In this document: piece by piece, positions 35,626 to 43,614 of the stretch
Position numbering within the stretch: position 1 is the first letter of the stretch
How the letters are laid out: each line of letters opens with the position of its first letter
Origin: Wocania_A spongiicola
GTDB taxonomy: Bacteria > Bacteroidota > Bacteroidia > Flavobacteriales > Flavobacteriaceae
Direction of reading: 5' to 3'
Length of the DNA: 64,000 bases
Assembly: GCF_023502325.1 (NCBI RefSeq)
Contig: NZ_JAMFLZ010000004.1
Coordinates: 526,223-590,222 of the forward strand
The notes under the pieces: model-generated
What the model saw: the letters and a program-made list of their open reading frames with translations, nothing else
Told to the model about the DNA's origin: nothing
Databases searched by the model: none
Made by a program: the position numbers and the translations under genes

Positions 35626-37317
35626 TTATATTACTTCTACAAACAAACCATCATCAGTTTTTTCAACTTTAGCAAGGTTGTTTTTTGTTAATTCTTTAAT
35701 GGTTTTATCCCATTTTTTATTTGATAAACCAGATTGTGTTTTTAAATCGTTCAATTTCAGCTTTTCTGCTTTTTTCAAAACCTCTAAAACCGTTTTTGCT
35801 TCATCACTAATAGCTACGGTTTTTTTCTCTGGCCTCATTTGTGGGAAGAATAAAACTTCTTGAATGGATTGGTTATTGGTTAAAAACATAATCAATCTAT
35901 CCATACCAATTCCCATTCCTGATGTTGGAGGCATACCATATTCTAAAGCACGTAAAAAATCATGATCTATAAACTCTGTAGCTTCGTCGTCGCCTTTTGC
36001 AGCTAATTTAAGTTGATGCTCAAAACGCTCACGTTGGTCAATAGGATCGTTCAATTCAGAATATGCATTAGCAATTTCTTTTCCGCAAACCATCAATTCA
36101 AAACGTTCAGTTAATTCAGGATTATCACGATGTTCTTTACATAACGGGCTCATTTCTTTCGGATAATCTGTAATGTAAGTAGGCTGTATATAATTACCTT
36201 CACATTTTTCTCCAAAAATTTCATCGATAAGCTTACCTTTTCCCATAGTATTATCAACCTCAACACCTAAATCTTTGGCCGCTTGTCGTATTTCATCTTC
36301 GTTTTTACCAGTAATATCAAAACCTGTAAAATGCTTTATAGAGTCTGCCATAGTAACTCTCGCATAAGGAGCTTTAAAATCTATTTCATGATCACCAAAA
36401 GTTACTTTTGTCGTACCATTTACGGCAATAGCACAATGCTCTAAAAGACGCTCACAGAAATCCATCATCCAGTTGTAATCTTTATAGGCTACATAAATTT
36501 CCATAGCAGTAAACTCGGGGTTGTGAGTTCTATCCATGCCTTCATTTCTAAAATTTTTAGAAAACTCATAAACTCCATCAAAACCACCAACAATCAACCT
36601 CTTTAAATATAATTCATTAGCAATTCGCATATATAAAGGTACATCTAAAGCGTTGTGATGTGTTACAAACGGGCGAGCAGCGGCGCCACCAGGTATAGGT
36701 TGCAAAACTGGAGTTTCAACTTCGAAATACCCAGCATCATTAAAAAATTGACGCATCGCATTAAATAACTTAGTACGCTTTACAAATACCTCTTTTACAT
36801 GTGGATTTACAACCAAATCTGCATAACGCTGTCTGTAGCGTAATTCAGGGTCCGTGAAAGCATCATAAACAACACCATCTTTTTCTTTTGGTAAAGGCAA
36901 AGGTTTTAATGCTTTACTAAGCAACTTAAAATCTTTTACACGCACAGTTTTTTCACCAACTTTAGTGGTGAATAATTCGCCTTCAATTCCAACAAAATCA
37001 CCTAAATCTATAAGACTCTTAAAGATAGTGTTGTATTTAGATTTATCGTCACCTGTACAAATTTCATCTCTGTTAAAATATACCTGAATTTTACCTTCAG
37101 CATCCTGTAATTGTCCAAAAGAAGCCTTCCCTTGTACATTTTTAGACATAATTCTACCAGCAATAATTACCTTCTTGTCTTCTTCAAATTGCTCTTTTAC
37201 CTGTTTCGAGGTGTGGTTTACAGGGTATAAATCTGCAGGATAAGGGTTAATGCCTAATTCGCGTAGTTTCGCTAACTTTTCTCTTCTTACTAATTCTTGC
37301 TCTGATAATTGCGACAT
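35626..37317 (-). CDS. lysS: lysyl-tRNA synthetase, class II, with C-terminal extension
   Basis: Charges tRNA-Lys. The 563-residue protein has an OB-fold anticodon-binding domain (about 50-150) and the class II core with motif 2 FRNEGMDRTHNPEF and motif 3 GMGIGMDRLIMFL. The family normally ends soon after motif 3 (about 500 residues); here about 65 further residues (KTVAISDEAKTVLEVLKKAE onward to VEKTDDGLFVEVI) look like a small helical or winged-helix domain. A TATCTTTG -7 element lies 31 bases upstream of the ATG. Identification is firm; the role of the extension is unknown. Confidence 0.97.
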   Translation of the reverse strand: MSQLSEQELVRREKLAKLRELGINPYPADLYPVNHTSKQVKEQFEEDKKVIIAGRIMSKNVQGKASFGQLQDAEGKIQVYFNRDEICTGDDKSKYNTIFKSLIDLGDFVGIEGELFTTKVGEKTVRVKDFKLLSKALKPLPLPKEKDGVVYDAFTDPELRYRQRYADLVVNPHVKEVFVKRTKLFNAMRQFFNDAGYFEVETPVLQPIPGGAAARPFVTHHNALDVPLYMRIANELYLKRLIVGGFDGVYEFSKNFRNEGMDRTHNPEFTAMEIYVAYKDYNWMMDFCERLLEHCAIAVNGTTKVTFGDHEIDFKAPYARVTMADSIKHFTGFDITGKNEDEIRQAAKDLGVEVDNTMGKGKLIDEIFGEKCEGNYIQPTYITDYPKEMSPLCKEHRDNPELTERFELMVCGKEIANAYSELNDPIDQRERFEHQLKLAAKGDDEATEFIDHDFLRALEYGMPPTSGMGIGMDRLIMFLTNNQSIQEVLFFPQMRPEKKTVAISDEAKTVLEVLKKAEKLKLNDLKTQSGLSNKKWDKTIKELTKNNLAKVEKTDDGLFVEVI

Positions 37318-37348
37318 ATTATAAATACTGAGTGTAAATTTTAATGCG

Positions 37349-37356
37349 CAAAGATA
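37349..37356 (-). promoter_or_regulatory. -7 promoter element of lysS
   Basis: TATCTTTG on the minus strand, exact TAnnTTTG match, 31 bases before the lysS ATG. No convincing -33 TTG at 17-23 bases. Confidence 0.45.
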
Positions 37357-37390
37357 CTATTAAAAGCTATCTTTTTAAAACTAATTTTTT

Positions 37391-37481
37391 GGGCGTTACC
37401 CTAAAAAAGGATTCAGGGTCGGGCTTTCCGCTATATCTTTTTTTCGTACCTCAAAAAAGGATGCCACTTCAACCCCTAACG
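37391..37481. repeat. structured palindromic intergenic repeat
   Basis: A 91-base element beginning GGGCGTTACC and ending CCCCTAACG. The ends are complementary (CGTTA at 37394-37398 with TAACG at 37477-37481), and an inner hairpin pairs ATC-T-run (37435-37444) with AAAAAAGGAT (37453-37462). A central GGGTCGGGCTTTCCGCTATA block is, from memory, a hallmark of a dispersed repeat found throughout flavobacterial and other Bacteroidota genomes. It lies between lysS and the Pmp3-like gene. Its function is not known; REP-like mobilisation or an RNA structure are options. Confidence 0.6.
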
Positions 37482-37563
37482 TAAAATAATATGTAACAAA
37501 ATAAGTTTAATAACGTCAAACAAGTACATTATCAATCAATAAACATTTAAATTAAAAATCAAC

Positions 37564-37722
37564 ATGAGTTTCTGGAGAGTTTTACTGTCTATTATTTGTC
37601 CACCCCTAGCTGTTTTAGACAAAGGTTGCGGCTCTATTTTAATCACCTTTTTATTATGGCTTTGTGGCTGGGTACCTGGTGTTATAGCTGCTTTGGTTAT
37701 TATTAATAACCCCAATAGGTAG
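37564..37722 (+). CDS. YqaE/Pmp3 family membrane peptide
   Basis: A 52-residue protein with two transmembrane helices. The Pmp3/UPF0057 signature is clear: IICPPLAVLDKGCG (residues 10-23) between the helices, then LITFLLWLCGWVPGVIAALV with the conserved GWxPGxIxA. Members are stress-associated membrane peptides in bacteria, fungi and plants. It starts 83 bases after the palindromic repeat. Monocistronic as far as can be seen. Confidence 0.93.
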   Translation: MSFWRVLLSIICPPLAVLDKGCGSILITFLLWLCGWVPGVIAALVIINNPNR

Positions 37723-37766
37723 CTTTAAAGCACATTTATAAACATATTTTCTACTTTTTAAAGTAG

Positions 37767-37774
37767 TATCTTTG
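37767..37774 (+). promoter_or_regulatory. -7 promoter element of lipoprotein-lipB group
   Basis: TATCTTTG, exact TAnnTTTG match, 21 bases before the ATG at 37796. No exact -33 TTG. Confidence 0.45.
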
Positions 37775-37795
37775 CATTCTAATTTAACACATATT

Positions 37796-38602
37796 ATGCA
37801 TAGAATTTATACTTTACTTTTAGTTATCATCATAGTCAGTTTTTCTAGTTGTACCGTAAAAGAATCTATAGTATTTAACGAAGATGGCTCTGGAAATTTT
37901 TTGGTAAACTATGATATGGCTTCGGTTATGTCTCAAATGAAGGATGCCTTTTCTGAAGGAGGCGATTCCACTAGCACAAACGAAAAAAAACCAAGTAAGG
38001 TTGTTGATACACTTATGGTTTTTAGTGAAATAATGGAAACTTATAAAGATAGTATTTCTGCTTTACCAAAGGAAAAACGTCTTGCTTTAGAAGTTGTTAA
38101 AGATATGTATATGAAAATGAAGATGGACGAAGCAAATAATGTTTTTGACTTTGGGGTAGGACTTAATTTTAATGCTATAGAAGACTTAAAAGATATCCAA
38201 AAAAGAATCGAAAAAGCAAAAACTCTTAATTCTCAAAATAGTCAAGTAGACGCAATGAAAGAAGGCTCTCCATTAGGGAAATTTATGGTTAATGGAGAAA
38301 ATGATGTTGATTATAATTTTACTGAAAATGGTTTCTCAAGAGTTACAACTGTTTCTGAAGAGAAAACCGCTAAAGCCTTTAAATTAGATGAGAACAGTGA
38401 AGAAGATAAACAGTTTTTAGACTATTTTAAAAACTCTTTTTATATAGTTGAATACACCTTTTCTAAGAAAATAAAATCTACATCTATAGAAAATGCCCAA
38501 TTATCTACAGATAAAAAAACAGTTACATATAAATATAGTTGGATTGACTTTTTAAGTAATCCAAAATTATTGGATATTAATATTGAATTTGAAAATGAAT
38601 AA
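37796..38602 (+). CDS. uncharacterised lipoprotein
   Basis: A 268-residue lipoprotein with lipobox SFSSC (Cys19). The mature part begins TVKESIVFNEDGSGNFLVNYD, a pattern also seen in other Bacteroidota lipoproteins with a beta-sandwich start, then long amphipathic helices and a final beta region (TYKYSWIDFLSNPKLLDINI). Function unknown. I use the ATG at 37796; an upstream TTG at 37772 lies inside the -7 element and cannot be the start. Its last 8 bases overlap lipB. Confidence 0.75.
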   Translation: MHRIYTLLLVIIIVSFSSCTVKESIVFNEDGSGNFLVNYDMASVMSQMKDAFSEGGDSTSTNEKKPSKVVDTLMVFSEIMETYKDSISALPKEKRLALEVVKDMYMKMKMDEANNVFDFGVGLNFNAIEDLKDIQKRIEKAKTLNSQNSQVDAMKEGSPLGKFMVNGENDVDYNFTENGFSRVTTVSEEKTAKAFKLDENSEEDKQFLDYFKNSFYIVEYTFSKKIKSTSIENAQLSTDKKTVTYKYSWIDFLSNPKLLDINIEFENE

Positions 38603-39305
38603 GCAGATTGAAATTCAAGATTTAGGACTTAAAGATTACAAACAAACTTGGGATTATCAAGAACAATTGTTTAAGAACATTGTAGACACAAAAATTAAGA
38701 ATAGACGAGAAGACGCTGGTTTAAAAACTAATAATCATTTCTTGTTTGTAGAACATCCACATGTTTATACTTTAGGTAAAAGTGGAGATTTTTCTAATTT
38801 GCTTGTTACAGAAGAGCAATTAAAAGAAAAGAACGCCACCTTTTATAAAGTGAATAGAGGTGGAGATATAACATATCATGGCCCTGGGCAAGTGGTTGGT
38901 TATCCTATTTTAGATTTAGAAAATTTTTTTACCGACATACATAAATACCTTCGTTTTCTTGAAGAAATGATAATTTTGACGCTTGCAGAATACGGCTTAA
39001 AAGCAGAGCGTAGCAAAGGAGAAACAGGTGTTTGGCTGGATGTAGGTACACCATTTGCTCGTAAAATTTGTGCTATGGGCGTGCGTGCTAGCCGATGGGT
39101 AACTATGCATGGTTTTGCACTAAATGTAAATGCCAATTTGGGTTATTTTGACCTTATGATACCTTGTGGTATTCGTGGAAAAGCAGTAACCTCTTTAAAT
39201 GTAGAACTTGGAGTAAAAGAAGTGCCTATGGAAGAGGTAAAAGAAAAACTACTAAAGCATTTTAAAGCACTTTTTGAAGCTGAGTTTTTTAATAATGAAA
39301 ATTAA
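38595..39305 (+). CDS. lipB: lipoyl(octanoyl) transferase
   Basis: Moves octanoate from acyl carrier protein to lipoyl domains, the first step of lipoate attachment. The 236-residue protein has RGGDITYHGPGQVVGYP, RKICAMGVRASRWVTMHGFA and IPCGIRGKAVTSL. Catalytic Cys191 and Lys157 are 34 residues apart, the same spacing as in characterised LipB. I use the ATG at 38595, overlapping the lipoprotein gene by 8 bases; a TTG at 38583 is possible but unlikely. The next gene overlaps its end by 11 bases, so three genes are coupled. Confidence 0.95.
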   Translation: MNKQIEIQDLGLKDYKQTWDYQEQLFKNIVDTKIKNRREDAGLKTNNHFLFVEHPHVYTLGKSGDFSNLLVTEEQLKEKNATFYKVNRGGDITYHGPGQVVGYPILDLENFFTDIHKYLRFLEEMIILTLAEYGLKAERSKGETGVWLDVGTPFARKICAMGVRASRWVTMHGFALNVNANLGYFDLMIPCGIRGKAVTSLNVELGVKEVPMEEVKEKLLKHFKALFEAEFFNNEN

Positions 39306-39789
39306 ACGCTTTCTTAAAATAGTGTTGTTGATTTGTTGTTTTGTACTTACTTCAATATCAATTGCATTAATGTATACTATTATAATTGTGGAGAATAATT
39401 CTTTTGAATATAGTATGCTTATTCCTTTGTCAATGATTCCTACTGGTGTTTTAAGTATAATTTATCATATAAAAACTTTAAAGCATTACAGTATAAACTA
39501 TGTTTACAAAGATTTAAATGACAGTTTTTTATGGGTGGGTAACTTGCTTTTCGCAATATCTATTTCTTCAATGGCTTTGTTTATGATCTATTCATTTTAT
39601 AGCATCAGAGAAATAGATTTAAATCCCAAATTATTTTATGCGCTTATTTTTTGCGGTGTTATTTTATTGATTGGAGTGATACTCATTTTAGAAGAAAAAT
39701 GGCTTTACAAAAAAAGGCATATTATTAAAAAACAATCTAAAATAAATAAGATTGATGATATAAGAGGGGCACAAGATGATGACCTTTAG
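39295..39789 (+). CDS. four-span membrane protein of unknown function
   Basis: A 164-residue protein with hydrophobic segments at about residues 7-30, 37-57, 80-102 and 113-134, and a charged C-terminal tail (KKRHIIKKQSKINKIDDIRG). I recognise no family. The ATG at 39295 overlaps the lipB end by 11 bases. Translational coupling suggests coexpression with lipB, but a functional link is not implied. A TTG at 39274 is an unlikely alternative start. Confidence 0.65.
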   Translation: MKIKRFLKIVLLICCFVLTSISIALMYTIIIVENNSFEYSMLIPLSMIPTGVLSIIYHIKTLKHYSINYVYKDLNDSFLWVGNLLFAISISSMALFMIYSFYSIREIDLNPKLFYALIFCGVILLIGVILILEEKWLYKKRHIIKKQSKINKIDDIRGAQDDDL

Positions 39790-39843
39790 TTTGTGATAAT
39801 TATCTAAGTTCAATCTTTTTTTAAAGCTAGATTTAATTGATTT

Positions 39844-40239
39844 TTAATTGCACAAAGGAACATCAGAGTCTTTACAAATAAAATTTTTGGAATTCCAAAT
39901 AACTGTATCTCGATTCAAGATATTGAAGTTAATAAACTCTTCTGAACACCCAAGTATATTAATACGTTCACCTTCGCAGTTATATACTGGTAAGACTGAG
40001 TTGCAATTAGCACAACAATTACCAACTATAAATACAGTTTCTCCTTCATAGATTGCCTGAGAAATATAAAATTCATCGACTTGGGTAGATTGTTCAATAT
40101 CTAAAACCTTTTCTTTTAACCAAGCAAAATCTTCAACAGGGTTTGCTACATTGCAAGTATTGCTTATACCATCGTCGTTATTATTGCAAGATAAAACTAT
40201 AAAGAATATTAAAGCAGAAAGTATATTAATTTGTCTCAT
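39844..40239 (-). CDS. small cysteine-containing lipoprotein, unknown function
   Basis: A 131-residue lipoprotein with lipobox IVLSC (Cys18). The mature part has an NNNDDG start typical of Bacteroidota lipoproteins and further cysteines, including GNCCANCNSVLPVYNCEG (about residues 73-90) and others near the end, likely forming disulfides in the envelope. Such small proteins with a WLKEKV helix near residue 40 recur in flavobacteria. No function known. Stands alone between a convergent gene and the sulfatase. Confidence 0.7.
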   Translation of the reverse strand: MRQINILSALIFFIVLSCNNNDDGISNTCNVANPVEDFAWLKEKVLDIEQSTQVDEFYISQAIYEGETVFIVGNCCANCNSVLPVYNCEGERINILGCSEEFINFNILNRDTVIWNSKNFICKDSDVPLCN

Positions 40240-40365
40240 TTCTTTTTGATGATTTATCTTATAGATGAAAAAGGCAGCTATGGGTTGCGTCTACTTCCAT
40301 AAAATAGAATCATAAAATGAAATATTAAAGGTGTTTTTTTTGAAAAGAGAACATAATACAATTAC

Positions 40366-41826
40366 TTAATCATAAGTTCCAATAGGTTCTTTTTTTGAAT
40401 AGCTAATTCCTAAATCGTTAGTCCTAACCGCTTTTAATTTTTTAGCTAATTTCTTTTTAAACTGTATAACAACTTTAGCATATTTTGGATTATGTGCTAA
40501 ATTGGTAAACTGCTTTGGATCTTTTTTCATATCAAAAAGTTCAATACCTGCTGATGCATCTTCATTATATTGAATATATGCCCATTTATCATTCCTCAAT
40601 AAAAAGGTTTTTCCGCCCTGCGATACACTAAAAGCCATATCTCTAACTTTCTTTTTTGGCTTATCAATAGTTTTTACCAAGCTTTTCCCTTGTATATGTT
40701 TTGGTGGTTTTAAACCACCTAATTCAGCAATAGTTGGGTATAAATCAATCAATTCTACAAAAGAATTACAAACAGCTGCTTTTTTACCCGGCACTTTAAT
40801 AATTAATGGAACACGAACAGATTCTTCGTGTAAACTTACTTTCATCCAGAAATTATGCTCACCTAAATGAAACCCATGATCCGAAGTGAAAATAACAATG
40901 GTATTATCTTCTAAACCTTCTTCTTTAAGTGTTTTAAGTACTTTTCCAACTTGAGCATCCATATACGATACAGATGCATAATATGCAGCCACCGCTTTCT
41001 TTTCTTGCTCTAAAGACATTTTTGCATTAACACTAGTTACGTAATTAATACCACGCTTTGGAATATCGTCCCAATCACCATCAAGTTTTTTAGGTAGTGT
41101 TATGTTGTTAAACGGATACGGTTCAAAATATGGTTTTGGAGCTACAAAAGGCACATGTGGCCTTACAAAACCAACCGCTAAAAAGAAAGGTTCGTTTTTG
41201 TGTTTTCTAATAAGCTCTGAAGCTTTTTTAGCTGTTTTTCCATCAGAGTGCACTAAATCATCACCATCGGCTTTTACAATAGTCATTACATTTCCACCCT
41301 TTCTCTCTATTTTTCCATCAGGATTTCCTTGAACCAATTCGGCATCACCAATAGCTTTCCATTCAGGTCCTTGGCTATTAAAACGCTCAGTCCACGAGGC
41401 TTGATCATCTTGCCCATTGGAACCTGTTTCAATATCAATAGGGACACCCATGTGGTAAATTTTACTCACCCGAGCTGTGTAGTAACCGTTGTCTTTAAAT
41501 AATTGTGACCACGTTTTTCTTTCAGGGCCTATATTTTCTCTACCGCTTACATAACCAAATGTAGTAGTAGCATTAGGGTAGTACCCCGACATAAAAGAGG
41601 CTCTTGATGGACCACAAACGGGATATTGCGTATAGGCTTTAGTATATCTAACACCCTCTGAAGCTAGTTTGTCAATGTTTGGTGTATGGCATGCTTTATT
41701 TTCGTAAGATGAGACTGCGGTTGCTGTTAAATCATCAGAAATAATAAACAACACGTTTGGTTTTTTGTCTTGTGAAAACAGTGTTATGCTGAATAAGAAA
41801 AATAAGATATATGTTATTGGTTTCAT
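40366..41826 (-). CDS. sulfatase, iduronate-2-sulfatase-like
   Basis: A 486-residue secreted sulfatase. Signal peptide about residues 1-19 (ending LFSQ). Metal-binding Asp31-Asp32 follow NVLFIISDD, and the active-site motif CGPSR (Cys71-Arg75) carries the cysteine that is converted to formylglycine. TSDHGFHLGEHNFWMK and the general layout are nearest to iduronate-2-sulfatases. The substrate is probably a sulfated marine polysaccharide, but no glycoside hydrolase or SusCD pair is adjacent, so this is inference. A maturase (anSME) is not in the window. The gene is preceded on its strand by the attC-like element. Confidence 0.92.
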   Translation of the reverse strand: MKPITYILFFLFSITLFSQDKKPNVLFIISDDLTATAVSSYENKACHTPNIDKLASEGVRYTKAYTQYPVCGPSRASFMSGYYPNATTTFGYVSGRENIGPERKTWSQLFKDNGYYTARVSKIYHMGVPIDIETGSNGQDDQASWTERFNSQGPEWKAIGDAELVQGNPDGKIERKGGNVMTIVKADGDDLVHSDGKTAKKASELIRKHKNEPFFLAVGFVRPHVPFVAPKPYFEPYPFNNITLPKKLDGDWDDIPKRGINYVTSVNAKMSLEQEKKAVAAYYASVSYMDAQVGKVLKTLKEEGLEDNTIVIFTSDHGFHLGEHNFWMKVSLHEESVRVPLIIKVPGKKAAVCNSFVELIDLYPTIAELGGLKPPKHIQGKSLVKTIDKPKKKVRDMAFSVSQGGKTFLLRNDKWAYIQYNEDASAGIELFDMKKDPKQFTNLAHNPKYAKVVIQFKKKLAKKLKAVRTNDLGISYSKKEPIGTYD

Positions 41827-41869
41827 GTTTTGTTAAGGGTAACGGTTTTATGATAAATTTTTAAAGTTC

Positions 41870-41993
41870 GTTTAACGCCTCGAATATGCGTAGTGAGGGA
41901 TTTCAAGGCACTGCACTATCAAACCGCTACTTTGTATATTAAATGTTCAAATTTACTAAATCGCCCCGCATTACGTATATTTATTGTTATGGG
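41870..41993 (-). repeat. attC-like element at 3' end of the SUKH-like gene
   Basis: In minus-strand order the element begins next to the gene stop with CCCATAAC and ends with GTTAAAC, an exact GTTRRRY right-hand core. Inner arms TATGCGTAGTG (41885-41895) and CATTACGTATA (41969-41979) pair over 11 bases with two G-T wobbles, and flanking GGGATTT / AAATCGCCCC bases extend the pairing. The length of 124 bases, orientation and position 3 bases after the stop fit an integron cassette attC site. The left core CCATAAC departs from RYYYAAC. No integrase is in the window. Confidence 0.5.
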
Positions 41994-41996
41994 CCT

Positions 41997-42782
41997 TTAT
42001 TTTTCTAATACGAGTTCTGTATCCCTGTCAATAGATACAATTCCCGCAGAACAAACAGATAATTCATATTCTGTTTTATTCTTATTTTTCACCAATTCTA
42101 ATAATTCTATCACCACTTTTTCCAATTCATATTTAGGAGGCAAATTATACCATTTTCCATAATCAAGGTAGGTAATGTATATATTGTCTTTATCCTTTTT
42201 TATATTAAAAGAAAGATTCCACCACTCGCTTTCTTTTGTATAAACCTTGCATAGTCCATCATCTAGAAAATCAATCGCAATTTTCATAATCTGCCTTCTT
42301 AATTTCTCAGAATAATCCGATGTTTCAGGCTCTAAAAGAGAAGTATGTTCTTTATACCATACTAGAAAATGTTTATTTAATTCACTTATTCGTTCTGAGT
42401 TAATTATTATGTCTTGATATGAGATATTAAAATCTATTTCAGAATCGTCGAATATTGATAAGCTTGTCTGCTTATCGCACAATAATTTAAGAAAGAATTC
42501 GAAATTCTCTGAAATCACCTCCTGTTCACCTTCTGACCCCATATAAACTATAATACATTCATGTCCAAAATACCAAAAAGCTAAAATTCCTCCATCGTCG
42601 AAATTCAAAAACGGCACTATTTCTTTTTTTGCTGAAGATTTAAGTTGAAATGTTTCTATGTCTGACCATCCAATCATGCCAGGTAGTCTAAGTTTAGCAA
42701 ATTGATTGAATTTACTTGGTAAGTCAACTTTGTCAGGTAAATTGCTAATTATTTCTTTAGTTATTTTATTTCTTCTAAACAT
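41997..42782 (-). CDS. SUKH (SMI1/KNR4)-like protein, possible orphan immunity protein
   Basis: A 261-residue soluble protein. The part FLNFDDGGILAFWYFGHECI followed by IVYMGSEGEQEVISENFEFF and LKLL (about residues 58-104) has the shape of SUKH-fold proteins, where a SEGE-type turn precedes a helix. SUKH proteins are often immunity partners of secreted toxins. The C-terminal 130 residues are unassigned. It has no operon partner, no toxin gene is nearby, and an attC-like site adjoins its stop, so it looks like a mobile passenger gene. The family match is from memory and moderate. Confidence 0.55.
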   Translation of the reverse strand: MFRRNKITKEIISNLPDKVDLPSKFNQFAKLRLPGMIGWSDIETFQLKSSAKKEIVPFLNFDDGGILAFWYFGHECIIVYMGSEGEQEVISENFEFFLKLLCDKQTSLSIFDDSEIDFNISYQDIIINSERISELNKHFLVWYKEHTSLLEPETSDYSEKLRRQIMKIAIDFLDDGLCKVYTKESEWWNLSFNIKKDKDNIYITYLDYGKWYNLPPKYELEKVVIELLELVKNKNKTEYELSVCSAGIVSIDRDTELVLEK

Positions 42783-42951
42783 CTATTTCTAATCTTGTTG
42801 AAATTGGTTGTCTTGGATCCTCTTCAGTCCTAATTGCCCATAATGTTTTTCAAGTATATGAATCCCTTTTAATACTGAAACAAGTTCAGCACAAGTGATT
42901 TATATACAACGACAAACGAAGCTATCGATTTTTTCTGACAAAATCAAGTTC
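42783..42951. other. intergenic segment with repeat fragment
   Basis: 169 bases upstream of the SUKH-like gene. No gene was found. It contains CTGAAACAAGTTCAG at 42875-42889, itself a near-palindrome, which shares 14 bases with the palindromic repeat at 17791-17853. I found no second complete attC-like site here. Confidence 0.5.
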
Positions 42952-43131
42952 TTAAAATAGCTCTTTTATATCATCTTCTTCGGTATCATCATCTTTAGTG
43001 TCTATTTGTTCAATAGTGTATTTTGGTAAATTATCTTTTCTATAAAAATTTATGGGTACAGGCAAAACAGAAGCCAATGCAATTATTAATACCAAGGCAA
43101 AAAGCCTCAACCCTTTTTTTAAGGTTTTCAT
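42952..43131 (-). CDS. 59-residue membrane-anchored acidic protein
   Basis: A small protein with a basic start, one hydrophobic helix (about residues 9-24, LRLFALVLIIALASVLPV) and an acidic tail (IDTKDDDTEEDDIKELF). The ATG at 43131 is preferred: an in-frame ATG at 43158 would add nine residues but lies within a hairpin. It is the last gene of the receptor group in leftward order, 86 bases after the 124-residue gene. Function unknown. Confidence 0.55.
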   Translation of the reverse strand: MKTLKKGLRLFALVLIIALASVLPVPINFYRKDNLPKYTIEQIDTKDDDTEEDDIKELF

Positions 43132-43151
43132 AAAGTAAAAAAGGTAAGTGT

Positions 43152-43171
43152 GTAACATCTTTTGATGTTAC
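43152..43171. promoter_or_regulatory. perfect hairpin upstream of the 59-residue gene
   Basis: GTAACATC / GATGTTAC, 8 pairs with a TTTT loop, ending 21 bases before the ATG at 43131 on the minus strand. Symmetry and position suggest an operator or an RNA stem controlling the small gene. No T-run follows, so it is not a standard terminator. Confidence 0.4.
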
Positions 43172-43216
43172 AGATTAAACTGTAATTCGAAATGTTGCCA
43201 AGAGGCAAGGGATTGT

Positions 43217-43591
43217 TTACTTTATGAGGTTGCTCTGATAATCGTCTGAAAAGATTTGAGCTATAAGATTTTGCTCTAAAAACATTTGCTTATTAAACTG
43301 TAAAATCGCCTCCTTTTGAGACTTTAAAGTGATACTAAAGTTGTATTGATGCGTGTTTAATAACCACTTAAAACAAAAGGTAGTGTATTGATTAAAAGTT
43401 ATGTTTTGGGGTGAACGCTTTAAAAAGGAAAATGATTTACTAATAGCTTGATGACTAGAAGTATTATTAATTACAAGTTCGGTTTGTGTTTTATGATAAG
43501 AAGAAGGGTAATAGGTAAACCCTGAAAACGATACAATAACCGCTAATAAAGCAATGCTTGCCAACCATTTATGTAATCCTTTTAAAAACAT
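43217..43591 (-). CDS. small secreted or anchored protein, unknown function
   Basis: A 124-residue protein with an N-terminal hydrophobic segment (about residues 9-28, LASIALLAVIVSFSGFTYYP) that could be a signal peptide or anchor. The rest is rich in Ser, Gln, Phe and Asn, with NITFNQYTTFCFKWLLNTHQ in the middle. No family recognised. It begins 23 bases after the receptor stop in the same direction, so it probably belongs to the receptor operon. Confidence 0.6.
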   Translation of the reverse strand: MFLKGLHKWLASIALLAVIVSFSGFTYYPSSYHKTQTELVINNTSSHQAISKSFSFLKRSPQNITFNQYTTFCFKWLLNTHQYNFSITLKSQKEAILQFNKQMFLEQNLIAQIFSDDYQSNLIK

Positions 43592-43614
43592 TTAGTATAA
43601 AGATAATACTTTTA

